Assembly: GCA_037969035.1 (NCBI GenBank)
Contig: JBBKWU010000014.1
Coordinates: 37,004 to 101,003, forward strand
Direction: 5' to 3'
Length of the DNA stretch: 64,000 nt
Source of the DNA: JBBKWU01 sp037969035
GTDB lineage: Bacteria > Pseudomonadota > Alphaproteobacteria > Micavibrionales > Micavibrionaceae
Below the pieces are notes generated by a model. That model was not told where the DNA came from. It was given only the letters and a program-made list of their open reading frames with translations, and did no database searches. Within the stretch, counting starts at the first letter, position 1; each line of letters starts with the position of its first letter. Positions 16,989-26,043 of the stretch are shown here, piece after piece. Made by a program: the position numbers and the translations under genes.

Positions 16989-19334
16989 ATGCGAACAAAC
17001 GAGTTTACGAAAAAGCACCTCAATGTGCTGGCGCTCTCTTACGTCATAGCTTGCCTACTGATCCTTCTGGTTCAGCAGGCGTCAGCCACATCCTATGTCC
17101 CGCTGCCCGATCGCAAGCCGTTCGAAGAAGACACAAACAAAGAAAAGCTTCTCGTTAAAGTCTCACTACCTGCGCCAAAACCCGCACAATCTCTTAATGA
17201 AGAACCAAAAATCAACAAAGTTGTGATCGTTCCTGTTCCTGCATCTAAACCTGCCGCTGAGGCAGAGTATGAGGAGTTAGAAACAGAAGAATTTCCTGAT
17301 GATCAAACCGCAGCCGCAGCAGTAGAAGTAGAAGAAGAAAACGACACCGATGATTCTTCACCTGACTTCTTCCAGCGCGCCGTAAAATTTGTGAGGACAG
17401 AGGTTTTATCACTGTCTTCCGCGAGCAATAACGTAAGTCCCAACGATAATACCGTGACCGAATCCATAACGACCGAGGAAACAGCAGAAGACAAAGCAGA
17501 AAAAGAGGAGGAAATCATCGCCATCCTCCGTCCTATCCCAGCATCCGAAGCCCCTCACCCTGCGATAAAACCGATTTCAAACAGCAAGACCTTATCCGAA
17601 AAAAATGCCGAACTTTATAAGCAAATATTTGCCTATCAAGCCGTTGCAAAGTGGGACAAGGCCGATACACTCATCGGAGAGCTAAGTGATTTTCGTTTGC
17701 GCGGACACATCCTGTTTCAACGCTATATGCACCCCACATCATACACGACAAGCTTTGATGAGCTTAATGGTTGGATGAATGCTTATGCTGATCTGCCTGA
17801 TGCTGATCGGGTCTATAAACTCGCCCTCGCTAAAGCACCAAAAGACTTCAAAGGCACCGTGAAAGAACCGCAGAACACAACCTACAACACAGGCCTTCTC
17901 GATATTTTCCGCGACAACAGCAAATATTACAGATCACCAAACAAAAGAACCGACGCGCAAAAACAAGATGTCGCCAAGCTCAAATCCACAATTTATGGCT
18001 ACATCGCCAAGGGGCAGCCGACACAAGCCCTCAAAACACTCGACACCTCACCAACGATCAAGCTTTTGGATAATGTTGAACATGATCGCTTAAAAGCGCG
18101 TATTGCCAACAGCTACATGCTGGTCGGCGAACTAAAAAAAGCAAAACCATTGGCACTATCTGCCGCGAACAGATCAGGCATGAAAGCTCCCATGGCGGGC
18201 TGGGTTGGCGGGTTGCTCGCATGGCGCGCGCAGGACTATGAGCTTGCGGCCTCGCTATTTGCTCAAACCGCGCAATCACCGTATAGCTCGTCATGGACGC
18301 AGGCTGCTGGTGCTTACTGGGTTTCACGCTCACACATGCGCGCGGGCAACATTAAAGACGTTAGCTCATGGCTGCAACGCGCCGCGCAAAATCCACGCAC
18401 CTTCTATGGCATGATCGCGACAAAGGCACTCGGTTGGGATCATGATTTTAACTGGAACGTTCCTGCGCTCGAAGACAAACATATTGATCTCCTTGCCGAA
18501 GAAAAAGCAGGTTTGCGCGCCTTAGCATTGGTTGCCGCAGGACAGCAGCACCTTGCCGAGGCCGAGCTGCGCCATCTGAACATCCGCGAAAACGCTGCGC
18601 TTGGCGAAGCGCTTCTCGCCTACTCGGTACAAAAAGAGCTTCCTTCTTTTGCGTTAAAAATTGCCGAAGGCACACCGCGCCCACAAGGTGGTCTTTATGA
18701 TGCGGCGTTATATCCGCTGTCACCATGGGCACCTAAGAGTGAGGCCAATGTCGACAAAGCCATCATCCATGCGCTGATCCGTCAAGAATCGCGCTTTAAT
18801 CCTGTTGCGGAAAGCCGCAGCGGCGCGACAGGCCTGATGCAGCTTATGCCTGCCACCGCCAGCTATATCAGCGGCAATTCCAAATACCGCACAAAAGAAG
18901 GCCAGCACAGCCTTAAAAACCCACAGATCAATCTGGAGATCGGTGAAAAATACGTACAAAACCTGCTAAGCCAAGACGTTGTTGATAACGAGCTATTCTC
19001 AATGGTCATCGCCTATAACGCTGGCCCTGGTAACCTACGCAAATGGAAAAACGAATTGTCCGACATCAGCGATGATCCGTTATTGTTTGTTGAAAGCATT
19101 CCCATGTCTGAAACCCGCGCCTTTGTTGAGCGCGTCATGGCGTTTTACTGGATCTACCGTATGCGTCTGGACCAACCGACCCCGTCACTACAAGCTGTAG
19201 CCGAAGGCGCGTGGCCCAAATATGTCATGATGGATAACGGCGATGAAAACACAGCTGAAAAATCCGCAAAAGCAGAGCCGCAAGAGCCCGAAGAAGAGCA
19301 ACGCTACGCTAGCTACCAACAAATAAACCCTTAA
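16989..19334 (+). CDS. Slt70-like soluble lytic murein transglycosylase
   Basis: 781 residues. An N-terminal hydrophobic segment (about 14-34, ending 'QQASATS') fits a signal peptide. A Pro/Glu-rich linker reaches to about residue 205, then an alpha-helical superhelix (about 210-585) and a C-terminal SLT catalytic domain. The catalytic acid is Glu600 in 'IRQESRFNP', followed by 'GATGLMQLMPATA' and 'AYNAGPGNLRKW', the standard motifs. It cleaves the MurNAc-GlcNAc bond of peptidoglycan to give anhydro-muropeptides in the periplasm. The Glu-rich linker and a charged C-terminal tail make it longer than E. coli Slt70. The three upstream TTACGT repeats may regulate it. Confidence 0.92.
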   Translation: MRTNEFTKKHLNVLALSYVIACLLILLVQQASATSYVPLPDRKPFEEDTNKEKLLVKVSLPAPKPAQSLNEEPKINKVVIVPVPASKPAAEAEYEELETEEFPDDQTAAAAVEVEEENDTDDSSPDFFQRAVKFVRTEVLSLSSASNNVSPNDNTVTESITTEETAEDKAEKEEEIIAILRPIPASEAPHPAIKPISNSKTLSEKNAELYKQIFAYQAVAKWDKADTLIGELSDFRLRGHILFQRYMHPTSYTTSFDELNGWMNAYADLPDADRVYKLALAKAPKDFKGTVKEPQNTTYNTGLLDIFRDNSKYYRSPNKRTDAQKQDVAKLKSTIYGYIAKGQPTQALKTLDTSPTIKLLDNVEHDRLKARIANSYMLVGELKKAKPLALSAANRSGMKAPMAGWVGGLLAWRAQDYELAASLFAQTAQSPYSSSWTQAAGAYWVSRSHMRAGNIKDVSSWLQRAAQNPRTFYGMIATKALGWDHDFNWNVPALEDKHIDLLAEEKAGLRALALVAAGQQHLAEAELRHLNIRENAALGEALLAYSVQKELPSFALKIAEGTPRPQGGLYDAALYPLSPWAPKSEANVDKAIIHALIRQESRFNPVAESRSGATGLMQLMPATASYISGNSKYRTKEGQHSLKNPQINLEIGEKYVQNLLSQDVVDNELFSMVIAYNAGPGNLRKWKNELSDISDDPLLFVESIPMSETRAFVERVMAFYWIYRMRLDQPTPSLQAVAEGAWPKYVMMDNGDENTAEKSAKAEPQEPEEEQRYASYQQINP

Positions 19335-19358
19335 AACTTGCAGATTCATGTCCTAAAG

Positions 19359-19380
19359 ACTATATTGATGAAAATATAGT
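19359..19380. promoter_or_regulatory. Inverted repeat just upstream of the marR-family gene (probable autoregulatory operator)
   Basis: ACTATATT (19359-19366), six bases, AATATAGT (19373-19380): perfect 8-bp arms, 20 bases before the start codon. MarR-family dimers bind palindromes of this size over their own promoters. Confidence 0.5.
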
Positions 19381-19400
19381 TTTAGAACAGGTTAAATGTC

Positions 19401-19862
19401 ATGGGAATTACCGATAATTCTCCAGCAGAGTACGAAGAAACTCTTAATCAATGCGCAATGTACAACTTGCGTCGCTTGTCACGCCTGACAACCAACAGCC
19501 TGAACCAAGTCCTCATTCCTACGGGATTACGCTGCACGCAATATGCCATTATGCTTGCTGCTGGTGCGCGCCCAGGTTCTACGATGACCGTTCTTTCCGA
19601 TTATTTGGGCATGGATATATCCACCCTCACACGCTCGCTTGAAAGCTTGGCGCAGCAAGGATTCATTACATTTAAATCTGGAAAGCAGCGTGAAAAGCTG
19701 GCCTATCTTTCCGACCAAGGCGCTAAAAAAATAGAGATATCACAGCCCATTTGGGAAGCTGAACAACAACGCTTCATCGAAGCATTCGGCGTTGATTCTT
19801 GGAATGCCTGCATCGCCGCCATCCACCTATTCAACGATGATCTGCAAAACGCGGCGGAGTAG
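19401..19862 (+). CDS. MarR-family winged-helix transcriptional regulator
   Basis: 153 residues. It has the usual MarR layout: N-terminal dimerisation helices, a winged helix-turn-helix at about residues 60-100 with recognition helix around 'MDISTLTRSLESLAQQGFI', a wing ('KSGKQREKLAYLSDQG') and C-terminal dimerisation helices. These proteins usually repress their own gene and a neighbour until a small ligand binds. The following gene is alaS, separated by 128 bases, and is unlikely to be the target. The inverted repeat at 19359-19380 is a plausible autoregulatory site. Confidence 0.87.
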   Translation: MGITDNSPAEYEETLNQCAMYNLRRLSRLTTNSLNQVLIPTGLRCTQYAIMLAAGARPGSTMTVLSDYLGMDISTLTRSLESLAQQGFITFKSGKQREKLAYLSDQGAKKIEISQPIWEAEQQRFIEAFGVDSWNACIAAIHLFNDDLQNAAE

Positions 19863-19990
19863 CGCTGCTTATTCTCACAACTTCAACCACATCACCGACA
19901 TACGTCACAAACATAAAAAGACTTGCCAAGTATCGGGCGGTTCTGATTAATTATGAGACATTCAAATTGTTCTAAAATAGAGGTTCACCA

Positions 19991-22681
19991 GTGAAAACAG
20001 TAAACGACATCCGCAACGAATTCTTGGGCTTTTTCGAAAGCAAAGGACACACAATCGTGCCTTCATCTCCGCTCGTGCCGCAAAACGACCCAACATTGAT
20101 GTTCGTAAACGCGGGCATGGTGCAGTTTAAGGATGTTTTCACAGGCAAAGAAAAGCGCGATTATTCCCGCGCCACCACATCGCAAAAATGCGTGCGCGCA
20201 GGCGGCAAACATAACGACCTTGATAATGTTGGCTACACCGCGCGTCACCACACCTTCTTTGAAATGTTGGGTAACTTTTCCTTCGGCGATTATTTCAAAG
20301 AAGACGCCATCCCGTTCGCGTGGGAGCTTGTCACAAAAAACTTCGGCCTGTCTGCGGATAAACTTCTCGTCACCGTTCACAGCTCTGACGAAGAAGCAGC
20401 AAGCATCTGGAAAAAAGTCACAGGTTTCTCCGATGACCGCGTCATCCGCATCCCCACCGATGATAATTTCTGGTCAATGGGCGACACAGGCCCGTGCGGC
20501 CCGTGCACCGAGATCTTCTTTGACCATGGCGAACACATCCTTGGTGGCCCCCCCGGCAGCCCCGATGAAGACGGTGACCGTTTCATCGAAATTTGGAACA
20601 ACGTATTCATGCAGTATGAGCAAATCGACAAAGACACCCGCATTGACCTGCCGTCGCAATCTGTCGACACAGGCATGGGGCTTGAGCGCATCGCCGCCAT
20701 CATGCAAGGCAAGCACAATAACTACGACATCGACCTCTTCCGCGACATTATCGAGCATAGCGCTGAACTTACTGGCGTTTCCGCCGATGGCGACCAATCC
20801 GCAAGCCACCGCGTGATTGCCGATCATTTGCGCTGCGCCTCTTTCTTGCTCGCCGATGGCGTGATGCCGTCTAACGAAGGGCGCGGTTATGTTCTGCGCC
20901 GCATTATGCGCCGTGGTATGCGTCACGCGCATTTGTTGGGCGCGCAAGACCCGCTGATGCACAAACTCGTGCCAACACTCACAGGCATCATGGGTGATGC
21001 GTATCCTGAATTGCGCCGTGCTGAATCCATGATTACAGACATGCTTAAATTGGAAGAAACGCGCTTTAAAACAACGCTTGAGCGCGGCCTTAAACTTCTA
21101 GAAGAGGAAACCGCCAATATCTCTAGCGGTCAAAAGTTCTCAGGGGATATGGCTTTCAAGCTATACGATACGTTTGGTTTCCCATTAGATTTAACCCAAG
21201 ACGCCCTCCGCGCCCAAAATATAGAAGTCGATATGGACAGCTTCAACGCCGCCATGAACAAACAAAAAGAAATGGCACGCGCAAGCTGGAGCGGCTCAGG
21301 CGATGCCGCCACAGAAAAAATCTGGTTCGACATTTTAGAGCAACACGGCGCAACAGAATTCTTAGGTTACAAAACCGAAACCGCCGAAGCACAAATCATT
21401 GCGATTGTGAAAGACGGCAAAGAACTCCCAACGCTGCAAAGCGGCAATGAAGCCATCATCCTAACCAACCAATCCCCCTTCTATGCGGAAAGTGGCGGTC
21501 AAGTTGGTGACACAGGCGTGATTAAAACCGATAACGCCGTGTTCAAAGTCACAGACACGAAGAAGCTTTTGGGCAAAATATGGGCACATATTGGCGTGCT
21601 GGAAAACGGTTCGTTAAAAGCCAAAGACGGCGTGCAAATGGTGGTCGACCATGACCGCCACGCCGCCATCCAATCCAACCACTCCGTCACGCACTTGCTG
21701 CACGAGGCTCTACGACAAACGCTTGGCGATCATGTATCGCAGAAAGGCAGCTTGCAGGACGAGAACCGCACGCGCTTTGACATCTCACACACAAAAGGCG
21801 TGAACGCGGATGAAATCAAAACCGTTGAGGACATCGTAAACCGCGAAATTGCCGCGAACTCCCCCGTCAGCACACGTTTAATGCCAATCGAAGAAGCCAT
21901 GGAAACAGGCGCAATGGCGTTATTCGGTGAAAAATACGACGACGAAGTGCGCGTTGTATCCATGGGCACACAAGAAAACGGCGCAACCAAAACCTTCTCC
22001 GTTGAGCTTTGCGGCGGAACGCATGTCGCACAAACGGGCGATATCGGACAATTCAAAATCGTGGGCGAGAGCGCCGTGTCTTCTGGTGTGCGCCGTATTG
22101 AGGCCTTAACAGGCACACGCGTTGACAACTATTTAACACAAAAAGATGCCGCGCAAGCCGAAACAATTGCGCGCCTCACGGCCGAAAACGCAAAACTGCG
22201 GGAGGAGCTTCAATCTCTCGGCGGTAAAGCCGAAGGGCAATCCCCAAGAGATGAGCAAGATTTGGTCAAAGACAACAAACGCCTGCAAAAGGAAATCTCC
22301 GATCAGCGCCGCAAATCCGTCACCGAGGGTTCTGACGCCTCCGATGACACCGTGAAAGAAATCGACGGTCTGAAATTTTCAGGCAAAGTCTTGGTCGACT
22401 TCCCCGCCAAGGATTTAAAACCAATGGCGGATGATCTGAAAAAACAGCTCGGCTCTGGCATTATCGTGCTTGTTGCCACCAACGAGGGCAAAGCCTCTAT
22501 CGTTGTCGGTGTCACCGATGATTTAACAGGGCGCGTGAGTGCGGTTGATCTCGTGAAAATTGGTGCGGCTGCAATGGGTGGTCAAGGTGGTGGCGGTCGT
22601 CCTGATATGGCGCAAGCTGGTGGCCCCAACGCCGACGCCGCAAATGATGCGGTGACCGCGATCGAGCAAGCCCTGAACTAA
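19991..22681 (+). CDS. alaS: Alanyl-tRNA synthetase
   Basis: 896 residues, close to the usual length of about 875. It charges tRNA-Ala with alanine in the cytoplasm. The class II catalytic core begins at once ('FLGFFESKGHTIVPSSPLVP') and contains 'VRAGGKHNDLDNVG' and 'HHTFFEMLGNFSFGDYF'. The editing domain carries the zinc-type motif 'HSVTHLLHEALR' with a distal 'ELCGGTHVAQTG'. A coiled-coil linker and the C-terminal DHHA1 domain ('GGGGRPDMAQAGG') complete it. It is apparently monocistronic and convergent with the pcp gene 6 bases away. Confidence 0.98.
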   Translation: MKTVNDIRNEFLGFFESKGHTIVPSSPLVPQNDPTLMFVNAGMVQFKDVFTGKEKRDYSRATTSQKCVRAGGKHNDLDNVGYTARHHTFFEMLGNFSFGDYFKEDAIPFAWELVTKNFGLSADKLLVTVHSSDEEAASIWKKVTGFSDDRVIRIPTDDNFWSMGDTGPCGPCTEIFFDHGEHILGGPPGSPDEDGDRFIEIWNNVFMQYEQIDKDTRIDLPSQSVDTGMGLERIAAIMQGKHNNYDIDLFRDIIEHSAELTGVSADGDQSASHRVIADHLRCASFLLADGVMPSNEGRGYVLRRIMRRGMRHAHLLGAQDPLMHKLVPTLTGIMGDAYPELRRAESMITDMLKLEETRFKTTLERGLKLLEEETANISSGQKFSGDMAFKLYDTFGFPLDLTQDALRAQNIEVDMDSFNAAMNKQKEMARASWSGSGDAATEKIWFDILEQHGATEFLGYKTETAEAQIIAIVKDGKELPTLQSGNEAIILTNQSPFYAESGGQVGDTGVIKTDNAVFKVTDTKKLLGKIWAHIGVLENGSLKAKDGVQMVVDHDRHAAIQSNHSVTHLLHEALRQTLGDHVSQKGSLQDENRTRFDISHTKGVNADEIKTVEDIVNREIAANSPVSTRLMPIEEAMETGAMALFGEKYDDEVRVVSMGTQENGATKTFSVELCGGTHVAQTGDIGQFKIVGESAVSSGVRRIEALTGTRVDNYLTQKDAAQAETIARLTAENAKLREELQSLGGKAEGQSPRDEQDLVKDNKRLQKEISDQRRKSVTEGSDASDDTVKEIDGLKFSGKVLVDFPAKDLKPMADDLKKQLGSGIIVLVATNEGKASIVVGVTDDLTGRVSAVDLVKIGAAAMGGQGGGGRPDMAQAGGPNADAANDAVTAIEQALN

Positions 22682-22687
22682 GTTAGA

Positions 22688-23287
22688 TTAGAGCATCATC
22701 TTTTGAACGATGATCTGCCCTGCGCGCTCCAACTGTTCGGGCAGTATCTTGCCCTTAGCAGGGTCAGGGATATGGATGAACCCGCCTTCAATATGCGGCG
22801 CGTTCTCAGCAATATGTTTCATCAAATGGTAAAATGTGAAGTTACAGAGGTAATTTCCTGCATCCCGCGAAAGCCGCGTCGGTAAGCCTTGCGCGGAAAG
22901 CTCATTCTTTAATGCCGCCAACGGCAATGTTGCTTTGTACCGCGCCCGCCCAGTATTGCTTATGATTGAACTGAGCGGTTTATATCCCACAGCATCCAAG
23001 GATGTTGTTGATCTTTCATTTTTAGCAATCGTTTCCAGATTGATTTTATGACGTCGTGCCGCCACGCCAAAGCACAAAACAACATCAGGCTGGAACGTGT
23101 TGAGCGCATCCCGAAACAAAGAAAGCCCTTGGCGATATTCTGTCGGCAGCACAAGGCATTTAACGTTGCTACAGCTTTGAAAATGTTGTGACAAGCTCTG
23201 CACCAATGCCGCACTCGGATTTATATCCTGTTTTGGAAAAGCCCCAAACCCCGTGATTAAAATCCTCTTTTCATTGGCATCGCTCAT
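22688..23287 (-). CDS. Pyrrolidone-carboxylate (pyroglutamyl) peptidase-like protein, family C15
   Basis: 199 residues. The family removes N-terminal pyroglutamate from peptides in the cytoplasm. The N-terminal 'ILITGFGAFPKQDINPS' is the family signature (GFGPF..NPS). The catalytic residues are in place: Glu85 in 'INLETIAKN', Cys148 in 'DAGNYLCNFTFY' and His172 in 'GGFIHIP'. It is slightly shorter and more diverged than the typical 215-residue enzyme, so substrate specificity is not certain. Its start codon overlaps the stop of the preceding gene by four bases (ATGA), which means the two are translationally coupled. Confidence 0.85.
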   Translation of the reverse strand: MSDANEKRILITGFGAFPKQDINPSAALVQSLSQHFQSCSNVKCLVLPTEYRQGLSLFRDALNTFQPDVVLCFGVAARRHKINLETIAKNERSTTSLDAVGYKPLSSIISNTGRARYKATLPLAALKNELSAQGLPTRLSRDAGNYLCNFTFYHLMKHIAENAPHIEGGFIHIPDPAKGKILPEQLERAGQIIVQKMML

Positions 23288-24465
23288 GAGGGCTGCGAGC
23301 CTCCCAGACGTGCCTTAAGGCATCGGTCGCTCTCGTTCAGAATAACGCCCATGGCTTTTTGAACGGCAGCAGCCATGTTTTGCAGCTCTTTGTTTTCGGG
23401 TGACGCGAGCGCGTCCGATACTTTTGCGACACATTGTGCAATGACGCTATCCTGCGGCAAACCGTTTCCACAAAGATCACGCGTGAGCCACCGCACCGCC
23501 GTTGCACCGAACGGGCACATGATTTTGCGCTCCCCCCAATCGCTCTCGTAAGAGCGGCGAAAAAAACCTGCGGGCTGCATTTTTGAAATTCCTGCCGCCA
23601 TATCTTCGTCGGATGGCATCGCGTCGATCTCTTGTGATTGTTTTTGTGCCGTCACGGCTGCACCATAAAAAATAAGCTGCTGCGGCAAATCAACCGAGTT
23701 TGCGGAAAAATGTGCAACATGATGCAACGGAAATCTGTCTGTGATTTTATTTGAGTTATAGTCCAAATCACCTTCAACCAAGTCATAATCTTTCATGACA
23801 TGCCCCGCGATAAAACCTTCCATCTCAGAAAAGTAATTTTTCACAAACCCCTGCCATAATTGTATCCCCATCAGCAATTCAGGGTGTTTTTGGAATGTTT
23901 TATACGTGCGCAAAAGATCCGCTTGGCTTAAATTCTTACGATCATGGCGCGGCTTGAAAACATCATCCGCGCGCGGATCATCAAAAGCTTCCCGTATATC
24001 ATGCTCCAAAGACACACGACGCGGGCAAACATTACGCGCAGGCTTCTCACTGATGCGCGGAAATTCGAGCGTAAGTCGACTATAGAGACGTTCACTCGTG
24101 CCATACACATACGGCGCAGCAACATATTCATCGATTTTGGCAGCTAAAAATTGCGCCATCACGTCGTCAGGCGCTGCGATTTTCAACCCCTCTACGAAGG
24201 TCTGCCGATTGGCGGTGATTAGATCTTGTGGCACATCCATCGGTGTTTTTGCCGACAAGCCAGGATCATCCCCCGTTAAACGAAAAGCTGTAGCCGCAGA
24301 AGAATAGCAAGAATCCCCTGCACCACGCGGATAACGCATTTCTGCGGACATATGTGGGCAAACGGGTGTTGATTTCGCATGCTTTGCCGTTTCGTACCAA
24401 AGGCTCTCTGGTGCGGCAATGATTTTGGCAAATTGTTGCCTGATAATGTCCCTGCTTTTTATCAT
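23284..24465 (-). CDS. Uncharacterised protein coupled to the pyroglutamyl peptidase gene
   Basis: 393 residues that I do not recognise. There is no signal peptide or membrane segment. It has ten or so cysteines scattered through the chain, including 'VCPHMS', 'NVCPRR', 'IMCPFGATAVRWL' and 'DLCGNG', but no spaced metal-binding motif that I can name. Helical stretches dominate. It overlaps the downstream peptidase by four bases, so both products are made together and may act on the same substrate or pathway. The coding potential is good: long uninterrupted frame and codon use like the neighbours. Confidence 0.65.
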   Translation of the reverse strand: MIKSRDIIRQQFAKIIAAPESLWYETAKHAKSTPVCPHMSAEMRYPRGAGDSCYSSAATAFRLTGDDPGLSAKTPMDVPQDLITANRQTFVEGLKIAAPDDVMAQFLAAKIDEYVAAPYVYGTSERLYSRLTLEFPRISEKPARNVCPRRVSLEHDIREAFDDPRADDVFKPRHDRKNLSQADLLRTYKTFQKHPELLMGIQLWQGFVKNYFSEMEGFIAGHVMKDYDLVEGDLDYNSNKITDRFPLHHVAHFSANSVDLPQQLIFYGAAVTAQKQSQEIDAMPSDEDMAAGISKMQPAGFFRRSYESDWGERKIMCPFGATAVRWLTRDLCGNGLPQDSVIAQCVAKVSDALASPENKELQNMAAAVQKAMGVILNESDRCLKARLGGSQPS

Positions 24466-24515
24466 GACTGGTAGTGTAATCTAAATACGTAAAATAAGTC
24501 AAAGGATTTTCATGC

Positions 24516-24544
24516 TTGACTCATACCCTATGGGGGTATATTAT
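24516..24544 (+). promoter_or_regulatory. Sigma70-type promoter of the metal-resistance operon
   Basis: TTGACT (-35, 24516-24521), exactly 17 bases, then TATTAT (-10, 24539-24544). Transcription would begin at about 24551, the A of the first start codon, so the first gene appears leaderless. The spacer is almost filled by a palindrome at 24523-24539. Confidence 0.75.
24523..24539. promoter_or_regulatory. CsoR-type operator inside the promoter spacer
   Basis: ATACCC (24523-24528), TATGG, GGGTAT (24534-24539): perfect 6-bp arms with the G/C tract and AT ends seen in CsoR/RcnR-family operators. It covers the region between -35 and -10, ideal for repression. The likely binder is the CsoR-like protein encoded in the same operon at 26044-26334. 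Confidence 0.7.
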
Positions 24545-24550
24545 AGAGAG

Positions 24551-25195
24551 ATGAAAACAATCAAATACACTCATATTATTGTCTACGCCCTAGCGCTCCT
24601 GTCATTCACAAGCGCTGCAAACGCGCGACCTGTATCATATCCCGAAGGCTGGACATTCATGACCATGAATGATGGCGACAACAATTCCACGCACATTCAT
24701 TACTCCCCCACTGCCAAATATTCGATTGGTTGGCGGCATGAATATTTCCGTGGCAGCAAAGCAAACGCCGATTCCGCGCAGCTTAACTACCTTATCAAAC
24801 GTTGGAACACGCCGACCTCCCAAGCCAATCTTTATATTAAAAGCGGCGTTGGTGTTATCTATGATGACGGCGAAACAGACGCCGCCGTGTTCACAGGATT
24901 AGCCGCCGATTGGGAAACACGCCGCTGGTTCACATCTTACGAGAACCGCGCGTTCAAAGGTGGTAACATCAATAGCTTCGTAAACCATAAAGCACGCGTT
25001 GGTGTGGCTCCTTATTTGGGTGATACAGGTGATATTCACACATGGCTGATGCTACAGGCCGATTACGATGCAGGAGAAGACGATAGCTTCAGCATCACAC
25101 CGCTTGTCCGTTTCTTCAAAGGGCCTGCCATGCTAGAGGCCGGATATAATTTCGACCAAGAAACAGCCTTATTCAATTTCGTATACCGCTATTAA
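24551..25195 (+). CDS. Secreted beta-rich protein, first gene of the metal operon
   Basis: 214 residues. The signal peptide ends around 'SAANARP' (residues 20-25). The rest is a series of short amphipathic strands ending in an aromatic residue ('FNFVYRY'), so a small outer-membrane beta-barrel is plausible. I chose the ATG at 24551 because it begins the signal peptide and coincides with the predicted transcription start; the ATG at 24512 would lie upstream of the promoter. I do not recognise the family. Its place as first gene of a metal-efflux operon suggests a role in metal passage or in protecting the outer membrane. Confidence 0.7.
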   Translation: MKTIKYTHIIVYALALLSFTSAANARPVSYPEGWTFMTMNDGDNNSTHIHYSPTAKYSIGWRHEYFRGSKANADSAQLNYLIKRWNTPTSQANLYIKSGVGVIYDDGETDAAVFTGLAADWETRRWFTSYENRAFKGGNINSFVNHKARVGVAPYLGDTGDIHTWLMLQADYDAGEDDSFSITPLVRFFKGPAMLEAGYNFDQETALFNFVYRY

Positions 25196-25213
25196 CTTAA
25201 AAGGAGAACCACA

Positions 25214-25636
25214 ATGAGAAAATTTTTAGCTCTAACAACTGTTGCCCTAACGCTTGGCGCGTATCCCGCTTTTGCCAACCACACAGGTCAAACCATGGCG
25301 GGTGAAGATGCAACACTGAAGGTCAACGGCCTTGTTTGTGATTTCTGCGCCCAAGCCATCCATAAGGTTTTCACAAAAAATGATGCTGTGAACGATGTTC
25401 TGGTTGATCTTGATCACATGCTTATCCATATCGATTACAAAGACGGGCAGAGCATTGACGATGACACGCTCAACCAAATGATCACCGATGCTGGCTATAC
25501 GCTGGTGAGCACGAATGCGTCAACGGACGAAGCCACCACCGCGCCAATGGCCGAACATGATCACGACCACAGTAAAATGGACATGGGTGATATGGACGCA
25601 GGGCACGACATGGACATGGGAACAGACAACGAGTAA
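25214..25636 (+). CDS. Periplasmic heavy-metal-associated (HMA) domain protein with His/Met-rich tail
   Basis: 140 residues. A signal peptide (to about 'YPAFA', 20-21) is followed by an HMA ferredoxin-like fold whose metal site is Cys-x2-Cys in 'GLVCDFCAQAIHK'. The C-terminal 35 residues are rich in His, Met and Asp ('EHDHDHSKMDMGDMD'), a composition typical of copper-binding tails. The protein probably captures Cu(I) or a similar soft metal in the periplasm. A strong ribosome site (AAGGAG) precedes it, 19 bases after the first gene. It is similar in design to MerP and to the small copper chaperones of resistance operons. Confidence 0.85.
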   Translation: MRKFLALTTVALTLGAYPAFANHTGQTMAGEDATLKVNGLVCDFCAQAIHKVFTKNDAVNDVLVDLDHMLIHIDYKDGQSIDDDTLNQMITDAGYTLVSTNASTDEATTAPMAEHDHDHSKMDMGDMDAGHDMDMGTDNE

Positions 25637-25638
25637 AT

Positions 25639-26043
25639 ATGAGCAACGATAAAAACATCGAGACCTATAGCTACAAGCAAACACTGGCCTCAATGCTCAG
25701 CCTGTTTGCCTCAGGTGGCACGCTTGTATGCTGCGCTCTCCCCGCGTTGCTTGTGACATTCGGTATGGGTGCAGTGATGGCAGGGCTTGCCAGTAACTAT
25801 CCGCAGCTTATATGGTTATCACAACACAAAATCGGTGTTTTTATCTTCTCAGCATTCATGATTAGCTTTGCGGGCATCATGCAATATCGGGCACGAAACA
25901 TGCCCTGCCCTGCGGATAAGAAGAAAGCCGCCGCTTGTAAAAGACTACGGCGGATAAGTCTTGCGATATACTTCTTCTCTGTTCTATGCTTCATCGTTGG
26001 TTTCTTTTTTGCGTTCATCGCGCCCCTTGTACTGGAAAAATAA
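25639..26043 (+). CDS. Small MerT-like membrane protein with CC motif
   Basis: 134 residues with three membrane helices. The first carries a vicinal cysteine pair in 'GTLVCCALPALLVTFG', as MerT does for receiving Hg(II) from MerP. A loop with two more cysteines ('MPCPADKKKAAACKR') separates helix 2 from helix 3. Two bases separate it from the preceding HMA protein gene, and it abuts the next gene directly. I infer that it accepts metal from the periplasmic HMA protein. Whether the metal is Cu, Hg or another is not shown; there is no merA or merR nearby, so a mercury operon is unlikely. Confidence 0.75.
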   Translation: MSNDKNIETYSYKQTLASMLSLFASGGTLVCCALPALLVTFGMGAVMAGLASNYPQLIWLSQHKIGVFIFSAFMISFAGIMQYRARNMPCPADKKKAAACKRLRRISLAIYFFSVLCFIVGFFFAFIAPLVLEK

